A DNA stretch of 61,384 nucleotides, from the NCBI GenBank assembly GCA_900316205.1, contig ONBX01000016.1, positions 1 through 61,384 of the forward strand, in the 5' to 3' direction. Below, one piece after another: positions 45,004 through 53,556 of the stretch. This DNA is from an uncultured Eubacteriales bacterium. Lineage in GTDB: Bacteria > Bacillota > Clostridia > Oscillospirales > Oscillospiraceae. The translations under genes were made by a program, and so were the position numbers. Under the pieces are notes generated by a model. The model saw nothing but the letters and a program-made list of their open reading frames with translations, searched no databases and was not told the DNA's origin. Position 1 is the stretch's first letter. Each line of letters opens with the position of its first letter.

Positions 45004-45048
45004 ATGTCGCTGTAAAGGAGACCTAATCTTTTTCCTTTTTGATATAAT
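45002..45048 (+). promoter_or_regulatory. 22-nt shared element plus -10 box, RNA-repair operon
   Basis: A 22-nt sequence (45002-45023, core TGTCGCTGTAAAGGAG) is identical to 51493-51514. TATAAT follows at 45043-45048 after 19 bases. There is no -35 consensus at the expected place, which the element overlaps, so activator-dependent transcription is likely; the WYL proteins of the operon are candidates. Confidence 0.7.
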
Positions 45049-45099
45049 ATGGAACGTTCATGGGAGTACATCATATTGTTTCGATAATGGGAACGTAGA

Positions 45100-45303
45100 A
45101 TGGATCGAGTAACAGAAGATACAAGATTTTTGATTCAGGGACTGGCCACGCTGCATTTATCAGAGGAAGATATTGCCGTAATCTTGGCAATATTGGGAAA
45201 CCCAGAGAACGATGGCAAAATGATAGACTGGCTCTGTACGCTGGACAAGGAGCCAACGCTGGAACGCCTACTGAGGGTAGCCGAGTTCATCCGAAAACAC
45301 TGA
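45100..45303 (+). CDS. Small unknown protein, first gene of the RNA-repair operon
   Basis: A 67-residue helical protein starting MDRVTEDTRFLIQGLATLHL. It lies 50 bases behind the -10 box at 45043. No family is recognised. Confidence 0.5.
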   Translation: MDRVTEDTRFLIQGLATLHLSEEDIAVILAILGNPENDGKMIDWLCTLDKEPTLERLLRVAEFIRKH

Positions 45304-45374
45304 ACGGCACATATACCGATCTGTTTCCAAGTCAAAAGTGTGTGAATCCTGTGCGAGGAGTTGAAAAAGCAGTC

Positions 45375-46247
45375 ATGACCCCTGTATATTTGAAGTCCTT
45401 TTCCTTCCCCGGGGAGTTGCGTGAAGCCGACTATATCCGCTGCTTGAAAAGAACCTGCTACAGCGGCGTTTACCCCTTCAAGATCTTTCCGCTCAAAGGA
45501 CTTGATGATCTGGAATTCAGTCCGATCACCATCTTCTGCGGAGGAAACGGATCCGGAAAATCCACGATCCTGAACCTGATTGCCGAAAAGCTGGCCTTAC
45601 TTCGTCACTCCGCCTTCAGCGGCGGCGCGTTCTTCACGCCCTTCGTCGAACTGTGTTCGGTCGAATGCGAAGAGCTCTCCCCCAGCAGTCAAATCCTGAG
45701 CAGCGATGACGTGTTCGATTATATGCTGAACATCCGATACCTGAACGACGGCATCGATGTACGCCGTGAGGAATTGTTCGAGGAGTACCTCAGCCGCAAG
45801 TATTCTTCCCATCAGCTTAAATCTCTCAAGGAGTATGACGACTGGAAGGAGAGCTATGACGCCAAATCCAAGTCGCAGTCTCAGTATGTGCGGGAGCGTC
45901 TGATGCGGAACGTGGACATGCGCTCCAACGGAGAAAGCGCGATGCGCTATTTTGTCGAGCACATTACGGAAAACGCACTTTACCTGCTGGACGAGCCGGA
46001 GAATAGCCTGTCCGTCCCTTTGCAGATGGATCTGGCAAAGTTCATTTCAGATTCGACACGATACTTCGGCTGTCAGTTTGTCATTGCAACCCACTCCCCT
46101 ATCATGCTCTCCTTACCCGGTGCGAAGATCTATGATCTCAACGAAGCTCCGGTTCAGGAGACCGCCTGGACGGAAGTGGAGAACGTAAAAGCTCTTTTCC
46201 GTTTTTTTGAAGATCACAGAAACGAGTTTACTGCAAAAGGAGGCTAA
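45375..46247 (+). CDS. AAA ATPase (ABC/AAA_21-like)
   Basis: A 290-residue ATPase of the RecF/SMC-like group. Walker A is CGGNGSGKST, Walker B LYLLDEPENSLS, and the switch His is in VIATHSPIML; the regulatory insertion between them contains a basic helical segment. Such small ATPases often act as energy or sensor modules in defence and repair operons. ATG 45375 fits the family N-terminus; GTG 45342 is possible. Confidence 0.75.
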   Translation: MTPVYLKSFSFPGELREADYIRCLKRTCYSGVYPFKIFPLKGLDDLEFSPITIFCGGNGSGKSTILNLIAEKLALLRHSAFSGGAFFTPFVELCSVECEELSPSSQILSSDDVFDYMLNIRYLNDGIDVRREELFEEYLSRKYSSHQLKSLKEYDDWKESYDAKSKSQSQYVRERLMRNVDMRSNGESAMRYFVEHITENALYLLDEPENSLSVPLQMDLAKFISDSTRYFGCQFVIATHSPIMLSLPGAKIYDLNEAPVQETAWTEVENVKALFRFFEDHRNEFTAKGG

Positions 46248-46250
46248 TCC

Positions 46251-46901
46251 ATGAGAACCATACGCGTGACCGGCAAAGGTCAACTGAAGCTCAGGCCCGA
46301 CACCACCAGGATCACCATGACGCTGGAGGGCGTCTATCCGGATTACGGCGAGACCCTGCGCCATTCCTCCGAGGATACGGAGGCGCTGAAGGACGTGCTC
46401 TCCGGCTTCGGCTTTGCCCGCACCGATCTGAAGACACTCAACTTCAGCGTAGACACGGAGTATGAAAGCTATCGGGAACGGGACGTTTACAAGCAGCGCT
46501 TTATCGGCTACCGCTTCCAGCACATGCTGAAGGTGGAATTTTCCTCGGATAACGAACGCCTGGGCCGCATTCTCTACGCCATCGCCAACTGCGCAGTCAG
46601 CCCGGAGTTCCGGCTCAGCTACACGGTCAGCGACCCGGAGGCGGCCAAGAACGAGCTGCTGGGGAAGGCGGTGCAGGACGCGAAGGAGAAGGCCACGGTA
46701 CTCACCCGGGCCGCAGGCGTCACCCTGCAGTGCATCGAGAGCATCGACTACTCCTGGGGCGAGATCGACATCGAATACCGTCCCATGGAGAGGATGGCAA
46801 AGGCCGCCCAGCCTCTCATGGCGAAAAGCTACGCTCTGGACATCGAGCCCGATGACATCGAGATCAGCGACACCGTCACCGTCATCTGGGAGATCGAATA
46901 A
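46251..46901 (+). CDS. SIMPL-domain protein (DUF541)
   Basis: A 216-residue protein beginning IRVTGKGQLKLRPDTTRITM, the SIMPL start pattern, with KATVLTRAAGVTL and the closing DIEISDTVTVIWEI. Unlike most members it has no signal peptide and should be cytoplasmic. AAAGGAGG precedes the ATG. The SIMPL function is poorly known. Confidence 0.8.
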   Translation: MRTIRVTGKGQLKLRPDTTRITMTLEGVYPDYGETLRHSSEDTEALKDVLSGFGFARTDLKTLNFSVDTEYESYRERDVYKQRFIGYRFQHMLKVEFSSDNERLGRILYAIANCAVSPEFRLSYTVSDPEAAKNELLGKAVQDAKEKATVLTRAAGVTLQCIESIDYSWGEIDIEYRPMERMAKAAQPLMAKSYALDIEPDDIEISDTVTVIWEIE

Positions 46902-46923
46902 CTCCCTTCGGGGATAAAGAAAG

Positions 46924-47376
46924 ATGAAAACTGCTTATATCATGATTGGGATCCAGGGCAGCGGAAAGAGCGAATTCTGCCGCCGCTATCTCCCGGGGAT
47001 CGAACGGGTCAACCTGGATACCCTCAAAACGAGAAACAACGAGGCAAGAAGGATTGCCGACTGCCACGCCCGCGGCGTTGACTATGTAGTAGACAACACC
47101 AATCCCACCCGGGAGGACCGGGCCAGGTATATTCCCGCAGCAAAGGCGCAAGGCTACCGGGTCATCGGTTATTTCATGCAGTCCCGTCTGCAGGACTGCA
47201 TTGCAAGGAACAACAGGCGCGAAGGAAAAGAAGTCGTCCCGCCCAAGGCCATTGCCATGACCTCGAACAGGCTGGAAATGCCAAGCATGGCCGAGGGCTT
47301 TGACGCGCTGTTCTTTGTGGCAAACGACGGGAAGAATATGGCAATCAGCGAATGGAGGGAGAACGATGAACTTTGA
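46924..47376 (+). CDS. T4-PNK-like P-loop kinase
   Basis: A 150-residue kinase with Walker A GIQGSGKS, the Asp of VNLDTLKTRNNE, and YVVDNTNPTREDR, which together mark the 5'-hydroxyl polynucleotide kinase family. It would phosphorylate 5'-OH ends of broken RNA. There is no phosphatase domain. It overlaps the Thg1-like gene by 11 bases, and a 5' phosphate or activated 5' end is what a Thg1-like enzyme works on. Confidence 0.8.
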   Translation: MKTAYIMIGIQGSGKSEFCRRYLPGIERVNLDTLKTRNNEARRIADCHARGVDYVVDNTNPTREDRARYIPAAKAQGYRVIGYFMQSRLQDCIARNNRREGKEVVPPKAIAMTSNRLEMPSMAEGFDALFFVANDGKNMAISEWRENDEL

Positions 47377-48121
47377 CGATCTTGACGCGAAGATGCGCGT
47401 CTATGAGCAGTCGCTGGATCAGGTGCTGCTGCCTGAGCTCTATCTGGTCGCCCGCCTGGACGGCAACCGCTTTACCAGACTGACCAAGGAGGTCTGCAAC
47501 TTCGAGGTGCCCTTTGACCTTCGCTTCCGGGATATGATGGTGGAGACTGTCAAGGCCCTGATGAACTACGGCTTCCGGGTGATCTACGGCTTCACCCAGA
47601 GCGACGAGATCTCCCTTCTCTTCCACCCGGACGAGGACACCTTCGGCCGCAAGGTTCGGAAGTACAATTCCCTGCTCGCCGGCGTAGCCAGCGCTGCCTT
47701 TTCCATGCAGCTGGGGCAGCAGGCGATCTTCGACTGCCGCATGGTGCCGCTTCCCACGGTCGAACGTGTCCAGGACTATTTCCTCTGGCGCCAGGAGGAT
47801 GCGCACCGCAATTCTCTCAACGCCCACTGCTACTGGATGCTCCGCAAGCAGGGCAAAAGCGTGGCGGAGGCCACAAAGCTGCTGGAGGGGCAGTCGGTCG
47901 CCTTCAAGAATGAGCTGCTCTTCCAGAACGGAATCAACTTCGATAAGCTCCCCAGTTGGCAGAAGCGGGGCATCGGCGTATACTGGGATACGGTTGAGAA
48001 GCAGGGCTTCAACCCCATCACCGGCAGGGCGGAAACAGCCATTCGCCGGGCTTTGAAGGTCGATCAGGAGCTGCCGCTGCGGGAGGAATACGCGAAGTTT
48101 TTAACTTCTTTTCTCCTTTGA
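47366..48121 (+). CDS. Thg1-like 3'-5' RNA polymerase
   Basis: The tRNA-His guanylyltransferase family adds nucleotides to 5' ends of tRNA; bacterial Thg1-like proteins repair 5'-truncated tRNAs. Metal-binding motifs are VARLDGNRFTRLTKE and YGFTQSDEISLLF, and the family C-terminal NPITGRAETAIRR can be seen. At 251 residues it is full length. GGAGGG precedes ATG 47366. The window carries tRNA-like RNAs and tRNA genes but no tRNA-His, which favours repair or editing over G-1 addition. Confidence 0.92.
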   Translation: MNFDDLDAKMRVYEQSLDQVLLPELYLVARLDGNRFTRLTKEVCNFEVPFDLRFRDMMVETVKALMNYGFRVIYGFTQSDEISLLFHPDEDTFGRKVRKYNSLLAGVASAAFSMQLGQQAIFDCRMVPLPTVERVQDYFLWRQEDAHRNSLNAHCYWMLRKQGKSVAEATKLLEGQSVAFKNELLFQNGINFDKLPSWQKRGIGVYWDTVEKQGFNPITGRAETAIRRALKVDQELPLREEYAKFLTSFLL

Positions 48122-48160
48122 TCCCATAAATCGAGACCGAACTCCAAAGGAGGTGAGGAC

Positions 48161-49396
48161 ATGGCCTACAGCGAGCTGATCAAGAGCTTCGAGAAGATCC
48201 GCGACTACATGCGGGACTTCTACGTCTACGGCTTCAAGAGCCGGGAGGATTTCAACAAAAAGAGCGCCCGCAGCTATGACGACGAGCGGCGGCGCATCGA
48301 AAGCTGGCTGGGGGGCTACATGGCCTTCCGCCGCAGCGCCGAGGGCAAGAACGTCTTCATCTCCGTGGACAACCGCAGCGTCCCCTTCAATCCCCTGCAC
48401 AACGCCTGGAAAGCCAAAAGCTTCACCGACAAGGACATCGTCCTGCACTTCTGCATCCTGGATCTGCTGGCGGACGGCGCGGCCCGCAGCGCGGGCGAGA
48501 TTACCGAGGGCGTGGCGGCGCTTCTTTCCCACACGGACACGCCCTTCGAGCTCGACGAGTCCACCGTACGCAAAAAGCTGAAGGAATACGCGGAGATGGG
48601 GCTCCTGCAGAGTGAAAAGCAGGGCCGGCTCCTTGTCTTCCGCCTGGCCGAGGACCGGGTGGAGCTCTCCTCCTGGGCGGATGCGATCTCCTTCTTCTCG
48701 GAGGAGGCGCCCCTTGGCATCATCGGCTCCTATCTGCTGGACCGGCAGGCGGAGGCCCCGGAGCGCTTTCGCTACAAGCACCACTATCTGCTCCACACCC
48801 TGGACAGCCAGATCCTTTTTGACGCCCTCTGCGCCATGAAGGAGAAGCGCTGCATCGATCTTGTGACCTTCAGCCTCCGCAAGGACGCCGAGCGGGAGCA
48901 CCGGGTCTATCCCCTGCGCTTTTACATCAGCACCCAGACCGGCCGGGAATACCTGCTGGCCTATCACTACAAGTTCCGCAAGCCCATGTTCTTCCGGCTG
49001 GACACCATCCGCTCCGTCAGCCCCGGGTCGGTGGAGCCCCGGCACGAGAAATACGCGGGCTATGCCGCCAAATTCGACGAGAATCTCTGGGGCGTCTCCA
49101 CCGGTGGGGACTACAGTCTGGACCATGTGGAGATCACCCTGCACGTGGGATATGGCGAGGACTTTATTCTGGACCGGCTGGAGCGGGAGAAGCGTCACGG
49201 CCGCATTGAGGCCATCGACTCCCACACCTATAAATTTGTGGCCGACGTGTACGACGCCGGGGAGATGCTGACCTGGGCCCGCAGCTTCATTGGCCGTGTG
49301 GTCCGCTTTGAGAGCAACAACAGCTTTGCCGTCCGGCGCTTTTATGACGATATCCGGCGCATGGAGGCGCTCTACGAAGGAGGTGAGGCCACATGA
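48161..49396 (+). CDS. WYL-domain regulator 1
   Basis: A 411-residue protein. The N-terminal 190 residues contain winged-helix regions (ITEGVAALLSHTDTPF, ESTVRKKLKEYAEMGLL). The middle is a WYL domain with YPLRFYISTQTGREYLLAYH and FFRLDTIRSV. WYL regulators sense nucleic-acid ligands and control CRISPR, BREX, CBASS and damage genes. AAAGGAGGTGAGGAC precedes the ATG. A four-base overlap joins it to the second WYL gene. Confidence 0.85.
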   Translation: MAYSELIKSFEKIRDYMRDFYVYGFKSREDFNKKSARSYDDERRRIESWLGGYMAFRRSAEGKNVFISVDNRSVPFNPLHNAWKAKSFTDKDIVLHFCILDLLADGAARSAGEITEGVAALLSHTDTPFELDESTVRKKLKEYAEMGLLQSEKQGRLLVFRLAEDRVELSSWADAISFFSEEAPLGIIGSYLLDRQAEAPERFRYKHHYLLHTLDSQILFDALCAMKEKRCIDLVTFSLRKDAEREHRVYPLRFYISTQTGREYLLAYHYKFRKPMFFRLDTIRSVSPGSVEPRHEKYAGYAAKFDENLWGVSTGGDYSLDHVEITLHVGYGEDFILDRLEREKRHGRIEAIDSHTYKFVADVYDAGEMLTWARSFIGRVVRFESNNSFAVRRFYDDIRRMEALYEGGEAT

Positions 49397-50373
49397 TTTT
49401 CTCGGAAGTCTACGGCTCCTACTTCAAGGCCGTCTCCGCCATCCTGGCCAAGGCCGTGGCCGGGAACCTCACCCAGCAGGAGCTGACGCGCACGGTGCTG
49501 GAGACCGCCTTTGGCGAGAGCCTCATCACCATCCCCGCCAAGCTCACCGACGGCAGCTGGCCCCTGCTGACAAAGGACTTTGCAACGCCCTTGCAGCACA
49601 CGCCCCGCGCCCCGCTGACCACGCTTGAAAAGCAGTGGCTGAAGGCCCTGCTCCAGGATCCCCGGGTGCGCCTCTTCTCCCCCTCGGAGGAGGGGCTGGA
49701 GGATGTGGAGCCCCTCTTCACCCCGGAGCAGTTCGTCTACTTCGACCGCTACACCGACGGGGACGATTTCACCGATCCGAAGTACATCAAGCATTTTCAG
49801 TTGATCCTCCGCGCCATGCGGGAAGGGCGCAGGCTCGAGGTGCACTTCCACGGACACCGGGGATTCCGGAACAGCTACCTCTGCATCCCCTACCGGCTGG
49901 AGTACTCCTCCAAGGACGACAAGTTCCGGCTGCAAACCGCCTTTCGCGGCAAGCCCCTGACCGTCAATCTCTCCCGCATCGATTCGATCTATCTGTGGTC
50001 GCGCTGGCGAGAGAGCGAAAACCGGCCGCCCGCCGAGCGGGAGCAGACCCTGGTGCTGGATCTCTTCGACACCCGCAACGCTCTGGAGCGGGCCATGCTG
50101 CACTTCTCCGACCTGGAGAAGGAGACGGAGCGCCTGGACGAGCGGCACTACCGCATCCGCCTCCGCTACCGCGAGGGAGATGAGACTGAAATCCTGATCC
50201 GCGTTCTCTCCTTCGGTCCGGTGCTGAAGGTGCTGGAGCCCCGGTACATGGTGGAGCAGATCCGTGAGCGCCTGGCAAAGCAGCGTGCGCTGATCAACGA
50301 AGAAGCCGAAAAAGAACTGCCCGCTATCCTCCGATCCATTGAGGAAGCGAGAAACGGGGATGCAGAAGCATGA
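49393..50373 (+). CDS. WYL-domain regulator 2
   Basis: A 326-residue WYL protein; the domain includes LEVHFHGHRGFRNSYLCIPY and VNLSRIDSIYLW. It lacks an obvious N-terminal winged helix of the usual type, so it may form a heterodimer with the first WYL protein, as PafB and PafC do. It is followed by an overlapping start (ATGA). Confidence 0.82.
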   Translation: MIFSEVYGSYFKAVSAILAKAVAGNLTQQELTRTVLETAFGESLITIPAKLTDGSWPLLTKDFATPLQHTPRAPLTTLEKQWLKALLQDPRVRLFSPSEEGLEDVEPLFTPEQFVYFDRYTDGDDFTDPKYIKHFQLILRAMREGRRLEVHFHGHRGFRNSYLCIPYRLEYSSKDDKFRLQTAFRGKPLTVNLSRIDSIYLWSRWRESENRPPAEREQTLVLDLFDTRNALERAMLHFSDLEKETERLDERHYRIRLRYREGDETEILIRVLSFGPVLKVLEPRYMVEQIRERLAKQRALINEEAEKELPAILRSIEEARNGDAEA

Positions 50374-50805
50374 AGCAAGGATTCACGATCCAATACCGAC
50401 TTTATTGGTGCGGTCCATGTGAACGGTACGGAGATACCAGGACAGAAACTGTCATCCATGCGGATGGGCGGATCCTGGCCCGCCGCTATGACCACCGCGG
50501 GAAAAACGGCCACTATCGTGTGATTGAGCGCGTCAGGCTCCTGCTCTGTTGAAAATGCTGCCCATTTATACTGGGAACTCTCCGAGCTGATCCGGCATCG
50601 GGAACAGATCTCTCCCTCGTGCGATATTTGGGAAGAAGTGATTCTGGAGACGCCGGGTGTCACGATCAAGGCTGACGAAGGCGTCTCGGACGGCAGGCAC
50701 TCCTGCGGCGAAGTCATCGACTCGTTTTTGGTGTCGATTTCTCTTCACTGGGAACCGGTAACTCACGCACCTGTCATGATTCACGCCGGCGAAGAACGCT
50801 CCTGA
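50370..50805 (+). pseudogene. Frameshifted gene behind the WYL pair
   Basis: A first frame (50370-50552, starting MKQGFTIQYRLYWCGPCERY) stops early. A second frame, shifted by one base, continues from about 50530 to 50805 (SVENAAHLYWELSELIRHRE ... EEVILETPGV). Together they would give one protein of about 140 residues, so one indel near 50535-50550 is likely. No family is recognised. Confidence 0.5.
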
Positions 50806-50850
50806 TCGTACAAGCCAGATACAGCAGAATCGATTGAACGGAGGAAACAT

Positions 50851-51354
50851 ATGAGCGGATTTGACTATGAAAACGCAAGGCTGGACATTCTGGACAGCGG
50901 CGGCGATCCGGATTATTTGAGCCATACCGATCCGGAGAAACGGGACGCCTATTTGCGGAAGATGGGCCTCAGGCCGGAGGACTACGGCGGAGGCTCCCGC
51001 GACCCGAAGAGCAGGCAGAGCACAGGCTCCGGCGGCGATTCCGGCTGCTTTCTGACCTCCGCCTGCGTTAAAGCCCGAGGGCTCCCCGACGACTGCGAAG
51101 AACTGACCGTTCTGCGCCAATACCGGGACGGCTTTCTCCGCCATCGGCCGGGCGGCGCGGAAGAGATCCGGCAGTATTACGCCATAGCCCCGCGTATTGT
51201 GGAGACCGTCAACGCCAAGGGAAACGCCTTGGAGATCTGGAATCGTGTGTATGAGGAGATGGTACTCCCCTGCGTCCGCATGATCCAGAACGGCGCGATG
51301 GAAGACGCCTTTAGGCTGTACAAGGATTATACGTTAAATCTTGCGGAGATCTGA
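50851..51354 (+). CDS. CFI-box protein
   Basis: A 167-residue soluble protein. After a Gly/Ser linker, CFLTSACVKARGLPDDCEEL and LRQYRDGFL form the CFI-box type Cys-Cys motif seen in many uncharacterised bacterial proteins. ACGGAGG lies six to seven bases before the ATG. A strong terminator follows, ending the RNA-repair operon. Confidence 0.7.
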   Translation: MSGFDYENARLDILDSGGDPDYLSHTDPEKRDAYLRKMGLRPEDYGGGSRDPKSRQSTGSGGDSGCFLTSACVKARGLPDDCEELTVLRQYRDGFLRHRPGGAEEIRQYYAIAPRIVETVNAKGNALEIWNRVYEEMVLPCVRMIQNGAMEDAFRLYKDYTLNLAEI

Positions 51355-51398
51355 TTTTTCGCTCTGACTGGGCGCCACCCTTCACAGCAGAAATAAAA

Positions 51399-51442
51399 GA
51401 TGCGGACTTTTCTCGAAAGAGAAGAGTTCGCATCTTTTTTTC
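51399..51442 (+). terminator. Terminator of the RNA-repair operon
   Basis: A 16-bp stem with GNRA-like GAAA loop (51399-51414 with 51419-51434) is followed by eight T. Its second half and downstream 40 bases recur in diverged form at 52404-52470. Confidence 0.9.
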
Positions 51443-51492
51443 CAGGAAAACCACATCTGTTAATGGTAAGTTTATCCTGTAAAACGGTGGAA

Positions 51493-51540
51493 AAATGTCG
51501 CTGTAAAGGAGACCATTTTCCCTTTTCACGCTGATACAAT
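51493..51540 (+). promoter_or_regulatory. 22-nt shared element plus -10 box, LRR/RNA-array locus
   Basis: The 22-nt element at 51493-51514 is identical to the copy at 45002. TACAAT follows at 51535-51540 after 20 bases, nearly the same spacing, and again no -35 consensus is seen. Confidence 0.7.
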
Positions 51541-51638
51541 AGACACAGGATGAGGGACATAAAGGTCTTTCTTTATCAAGCGGATACCACTATGACGACG
51601 GGCGTGGCAGTCCCGGCGCTTCCGGGAGGAGGACGATC

Positions 51639-52361
51639 ATGATTACATTTCATCACAGAGAATTTGAACTTGCCGTACGGGAGAGCATAAAGATCTTCGA
51701 TCGTCCGATTGAAGAATCGGATCTGCTGCAAGTAGAAAGCCTGCACTGCTCAGACTTCGATTTTCTCCATGAGGATCTGGAGACGTTGAAAAAGTGCAGC
51801 GCTCTGAAAAGCATGTCAATTGACATAGGTATGATCTCTCTGAACTTCCTATCCGCTTTGCCGAAGCTAAAAGACTTATATCTGGTCTATTGGGGAGGGC
51901 CAGTTGATTTTCGTGCCTTCTCCTGTTTGCAAAACCTTGAGACACTGATCGTGTCAGGCGGGGATTATTCCAGCATCCCTTTTGTCGAGACTGACGCGCT
52001 CGCATCCATGAAGAAACTTACCTCCCTGACTTTCCATGAATTTGGAACCGTCGACCTCAGCTTTCTTGAAAGCATGCCCTGGCTGGAAGAGTTTTTCTGC
52101 GGCTGGCCCAATAAAGTGACGAACATCTCCTCTATTGGCAAGCTTATAAACCTTCAGGAATTGACCTTGATGGATATGTATCTGGACGACCTTGACTTTC
52201 TGGACACACTGCCCGATACGGTAACGCTTGACTTCGTCGTTGAGGTCAAAACAGCCGGGTATAAGCCGGAGAAGCTGCGAAGGTTTATCAACTCGGAAAT
52301 CAGCAGAGAAGGTGAAAGAGGACAGTACATGGAAATCGAAGTAGCGCCAAAACGGGAGTAA
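51639..52361 (+). CDS. Leucine-rich-repeat protein
   Basis: A 240-residue cytoplasmic protein with five to six internalin-like LRR units (LNFLSALPKLKDLYLVYW, FSCLQNLETLIVSGG, LASMKKLTSLTFHEFG, IGKLINLQELTLMDMY). No signal peptide is present, so protein-protein contact in the cytoplasm is likely. GGGAGGAGG precedes the ATG. It is the first gene after the 22-nt element and lies upstream of the RNA array on the same strand. Confidence 0.8.
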   Translation: MITFHHREFELAVRESIKIFDRPIEESDLLQVESLHCSDFDFLHEDLETLKKCSALKSMSIDIGMISLNFLSALPKLKDLYLVYWGGPVDFRAFSCLQNLETLIVSGGDYSSIPFVETDALASMKKLTSLTFHEFGTVDLSFLESMPWLEEFFCGWPNKVTNISSIGKLINLQELTLMDMYLDDLDFLDTLPDTVTLDFVVEVKTAGYKPEKLRRFINSEISREGERGQYMEIEVAPKRE

Positions 52362-52662
52362 CATCACGATTTCCTATTCGGAACCGCGTAAACAGCAAAA
52401 CCCCTCGAAAAAGAAGAGTTCGCAACTTTTTTTCCAAGAAAAAACTTCCTCGCAATGGTAGTTTATTCCTGCAGGGCGGATTTGAACTGCGCTATCGATC
52501 ATCTCGTCGGTAAAGCAGTCGGCTCTCCCTGCTCCCGAAGTCGGGGAGGCTTGCATGGCTCCCGGGCGATTGCAGCCCTGCCGCCCATGCGCGTCCTCCC
52601 ATGCTGAAGAAAGCCGCTCCCACCGTGGTGTTGTAGCCGTAGGTCCGGAGCTGCACAGCGAA
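52362..52662. other. Non-coding leader of the RNA array
   Basis: No gene recognised. It holds a diverged copy of the 51.4-kb terminator region (52404-52470), an orphan ACAGCAA at 52392-52398 and an ACAGCGA at 52655-52661, but no paired AAG/CTT arms. Confidence 0.5.
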
Positions 52663-52720
52663 AAGCACGCACAGCAAAGATATCAATCGTAATCATAACG
52701 ATCTGCTTTTCCGTGCTTTG
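52663..52720 (+). ncRNA. RNA array module A (58 nt)
   Basis: AAGCACG (52663-52669) pairs with CGTGCTT (52712-52718); ACAGCAA starts at 52671. The interior holds CGT-AATCATA-ACG, a small hairpin. It is the shortest module but one and is joined to module B by GAGAA. Confidence 0.7.
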
Positions 52721-52723
52721 AGA

Positions 52724-52776
52724 AAGATACCAACAGCGATCTTCCTTGTCATGTATTCTGACCGGACGGTATCTTG
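52724..52776 (+). ncRNA. RNA array module B (53 nt)
   Basis: AAGATACC (52724-52731) pairs perfectly with GGTATCTT (52768-52775) and G follows. The box is ACAGCGA at 52733. The only AT-rich stem of the set, still fully paired. Confidence 0.75.
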
Positions 52777-52805
52777 TTCATCAGAAGAAAACGCCGCCTT
52801 GGCCC

Positions 52806-52854
52806 GCCGCATCCTCCGATGCGGCTCCGGCGCTCCGATGGCGGAGCGCCTTTT
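52806..52854 (+). terminator. Two GC-rich hairpins between modules B and C
   Basis: GCCGCAT/ATGCGGC (52806-52825) and GGCGCTCC/GGAGCGCC (52829-52850) followed by TTTT. The second is terminator-like and could separate or attenuate array transcripts. Confidence 0.6.
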
Positions 52855-52877
52855 GCCCTGGCAGCGTTTTCGATAGA

Positions 52878-53043
52878 AAGACACAGACAGCAAGCCTTTC
52901 AGATCCATTAGCTCAACTGTAGAGCACCACCTTACGGGGTGGAGGCCGCGGGAGCATCTGCGCTGGGCGAGTTTGGGCCGGGTCAAACCGGAACATCCGC
53001 TCTTGTGGATACAAGCCCGCATGAATCATGAAACTGTGTCTTG
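52878..53043 (+). ncRNA. RNA array module C (166 nt) with tRNA 5'-half-like segment
   Basis: AAGACACAG (52878-52886) pairs over nine bases with CTGTGTCTT (53034-53042). ACAGCAA starts at 52887. The interior begins GATCCATTAGCTCAACTGTA and GAGCACCACC-TTACGG-GGTGG, which reads as acceptor strand, D arm and anticodon-like arm of a tRNA (Val-like, loop shortened to six), without a normal T arm behind it. Confidence 0.75.
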
Positions 53044-53230
53044 TTTTGGGAAACGCTCCTGTGGGCAAGGCAAGAGAACCGAAGGGACCATTCCCCACGC
53101 CTCAGGCCACTCCCCTTGCCAGTTCTTGAGCTTTCCCGTGCGCTTTTCCTGTGTGGGAGTCCGTGCAGGCCCTGTCGAGACCAGGTGATCTCCGCGGACC
53201 AATGGCAGCAAAAGTGCACAGCAACCGAAA

Positions 53231-53328
53231 AAGGCACCAACAGCAAATGTCTTTTCTGAATAGTTGAGGTTCAACAGCCGGCTCATAACCGGTCTCGCGG
53301 GTCCGAGTCCCGCTTCCATGGTGCCTTG
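53231..53328 (+). ncRNA. RNA array module D (98 nt) with tRNA 3'-half-like segment
   Basis: AAGGCACCA (53231-53239) pairs over nine bases with TGGTGCCTT (53319-53327). ACAGCAA starts at 53240. The interior has GCCGG-CTCATAA-CCGGT, an anticodon arm with CAT, and GCGGG-TCCGAGT-CCCGC followed by TTCCA, a T arm and acceptor end. A proper D arm is missing. An unpaired AAGTGC-ACAGCAA stands just upstream (53212-53224). Confidence 0.8.
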
Positions 53329-53355
53329 TCACAAGCCATACAAAAAAGTGAAAAT

Positions 53356-53463
53356 AAGACGCGATCAGCAAATCGCCTCTGAGCCGGAAGCCTGCTGGCA
53401 TGCGACACTCCTTCCGGCCGGATGATGGGCGGATCTTTCCGCTTGGCACCATCACGCGTCTTG
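53356..53463 (+). ncRNA. RNA array module E (108 nt)
   Basis: AAGACGCG (53356-53363) pairs with CGCGTCTT (53455-53462). The box is TCAGCAA at 53365. Inside are GCCGGAAG/CTTCCGGC and TGATGG/CCATCA stems; no tRNA-like order is evident. Confidence 0.75.
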
Positions 53464-53556
53464 GGTACGGGCCGGGTCGATGTCACGAGGCTAGGCGGCG
53501 CATGCCCTGAACCTTAATCGCGGCTCAGGCCCGTGCCGATTTATCATCACAAAGCA

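Noticed and set aside
52374-52556. Minus-strand frame and tRNA-like T-arm (GTTCAAATCC) near 52480
   Set aside because: The flanking bases do not pair as a T stem and no cloverleaf forms; the frame is of the kind that arises by chance over such sequence.
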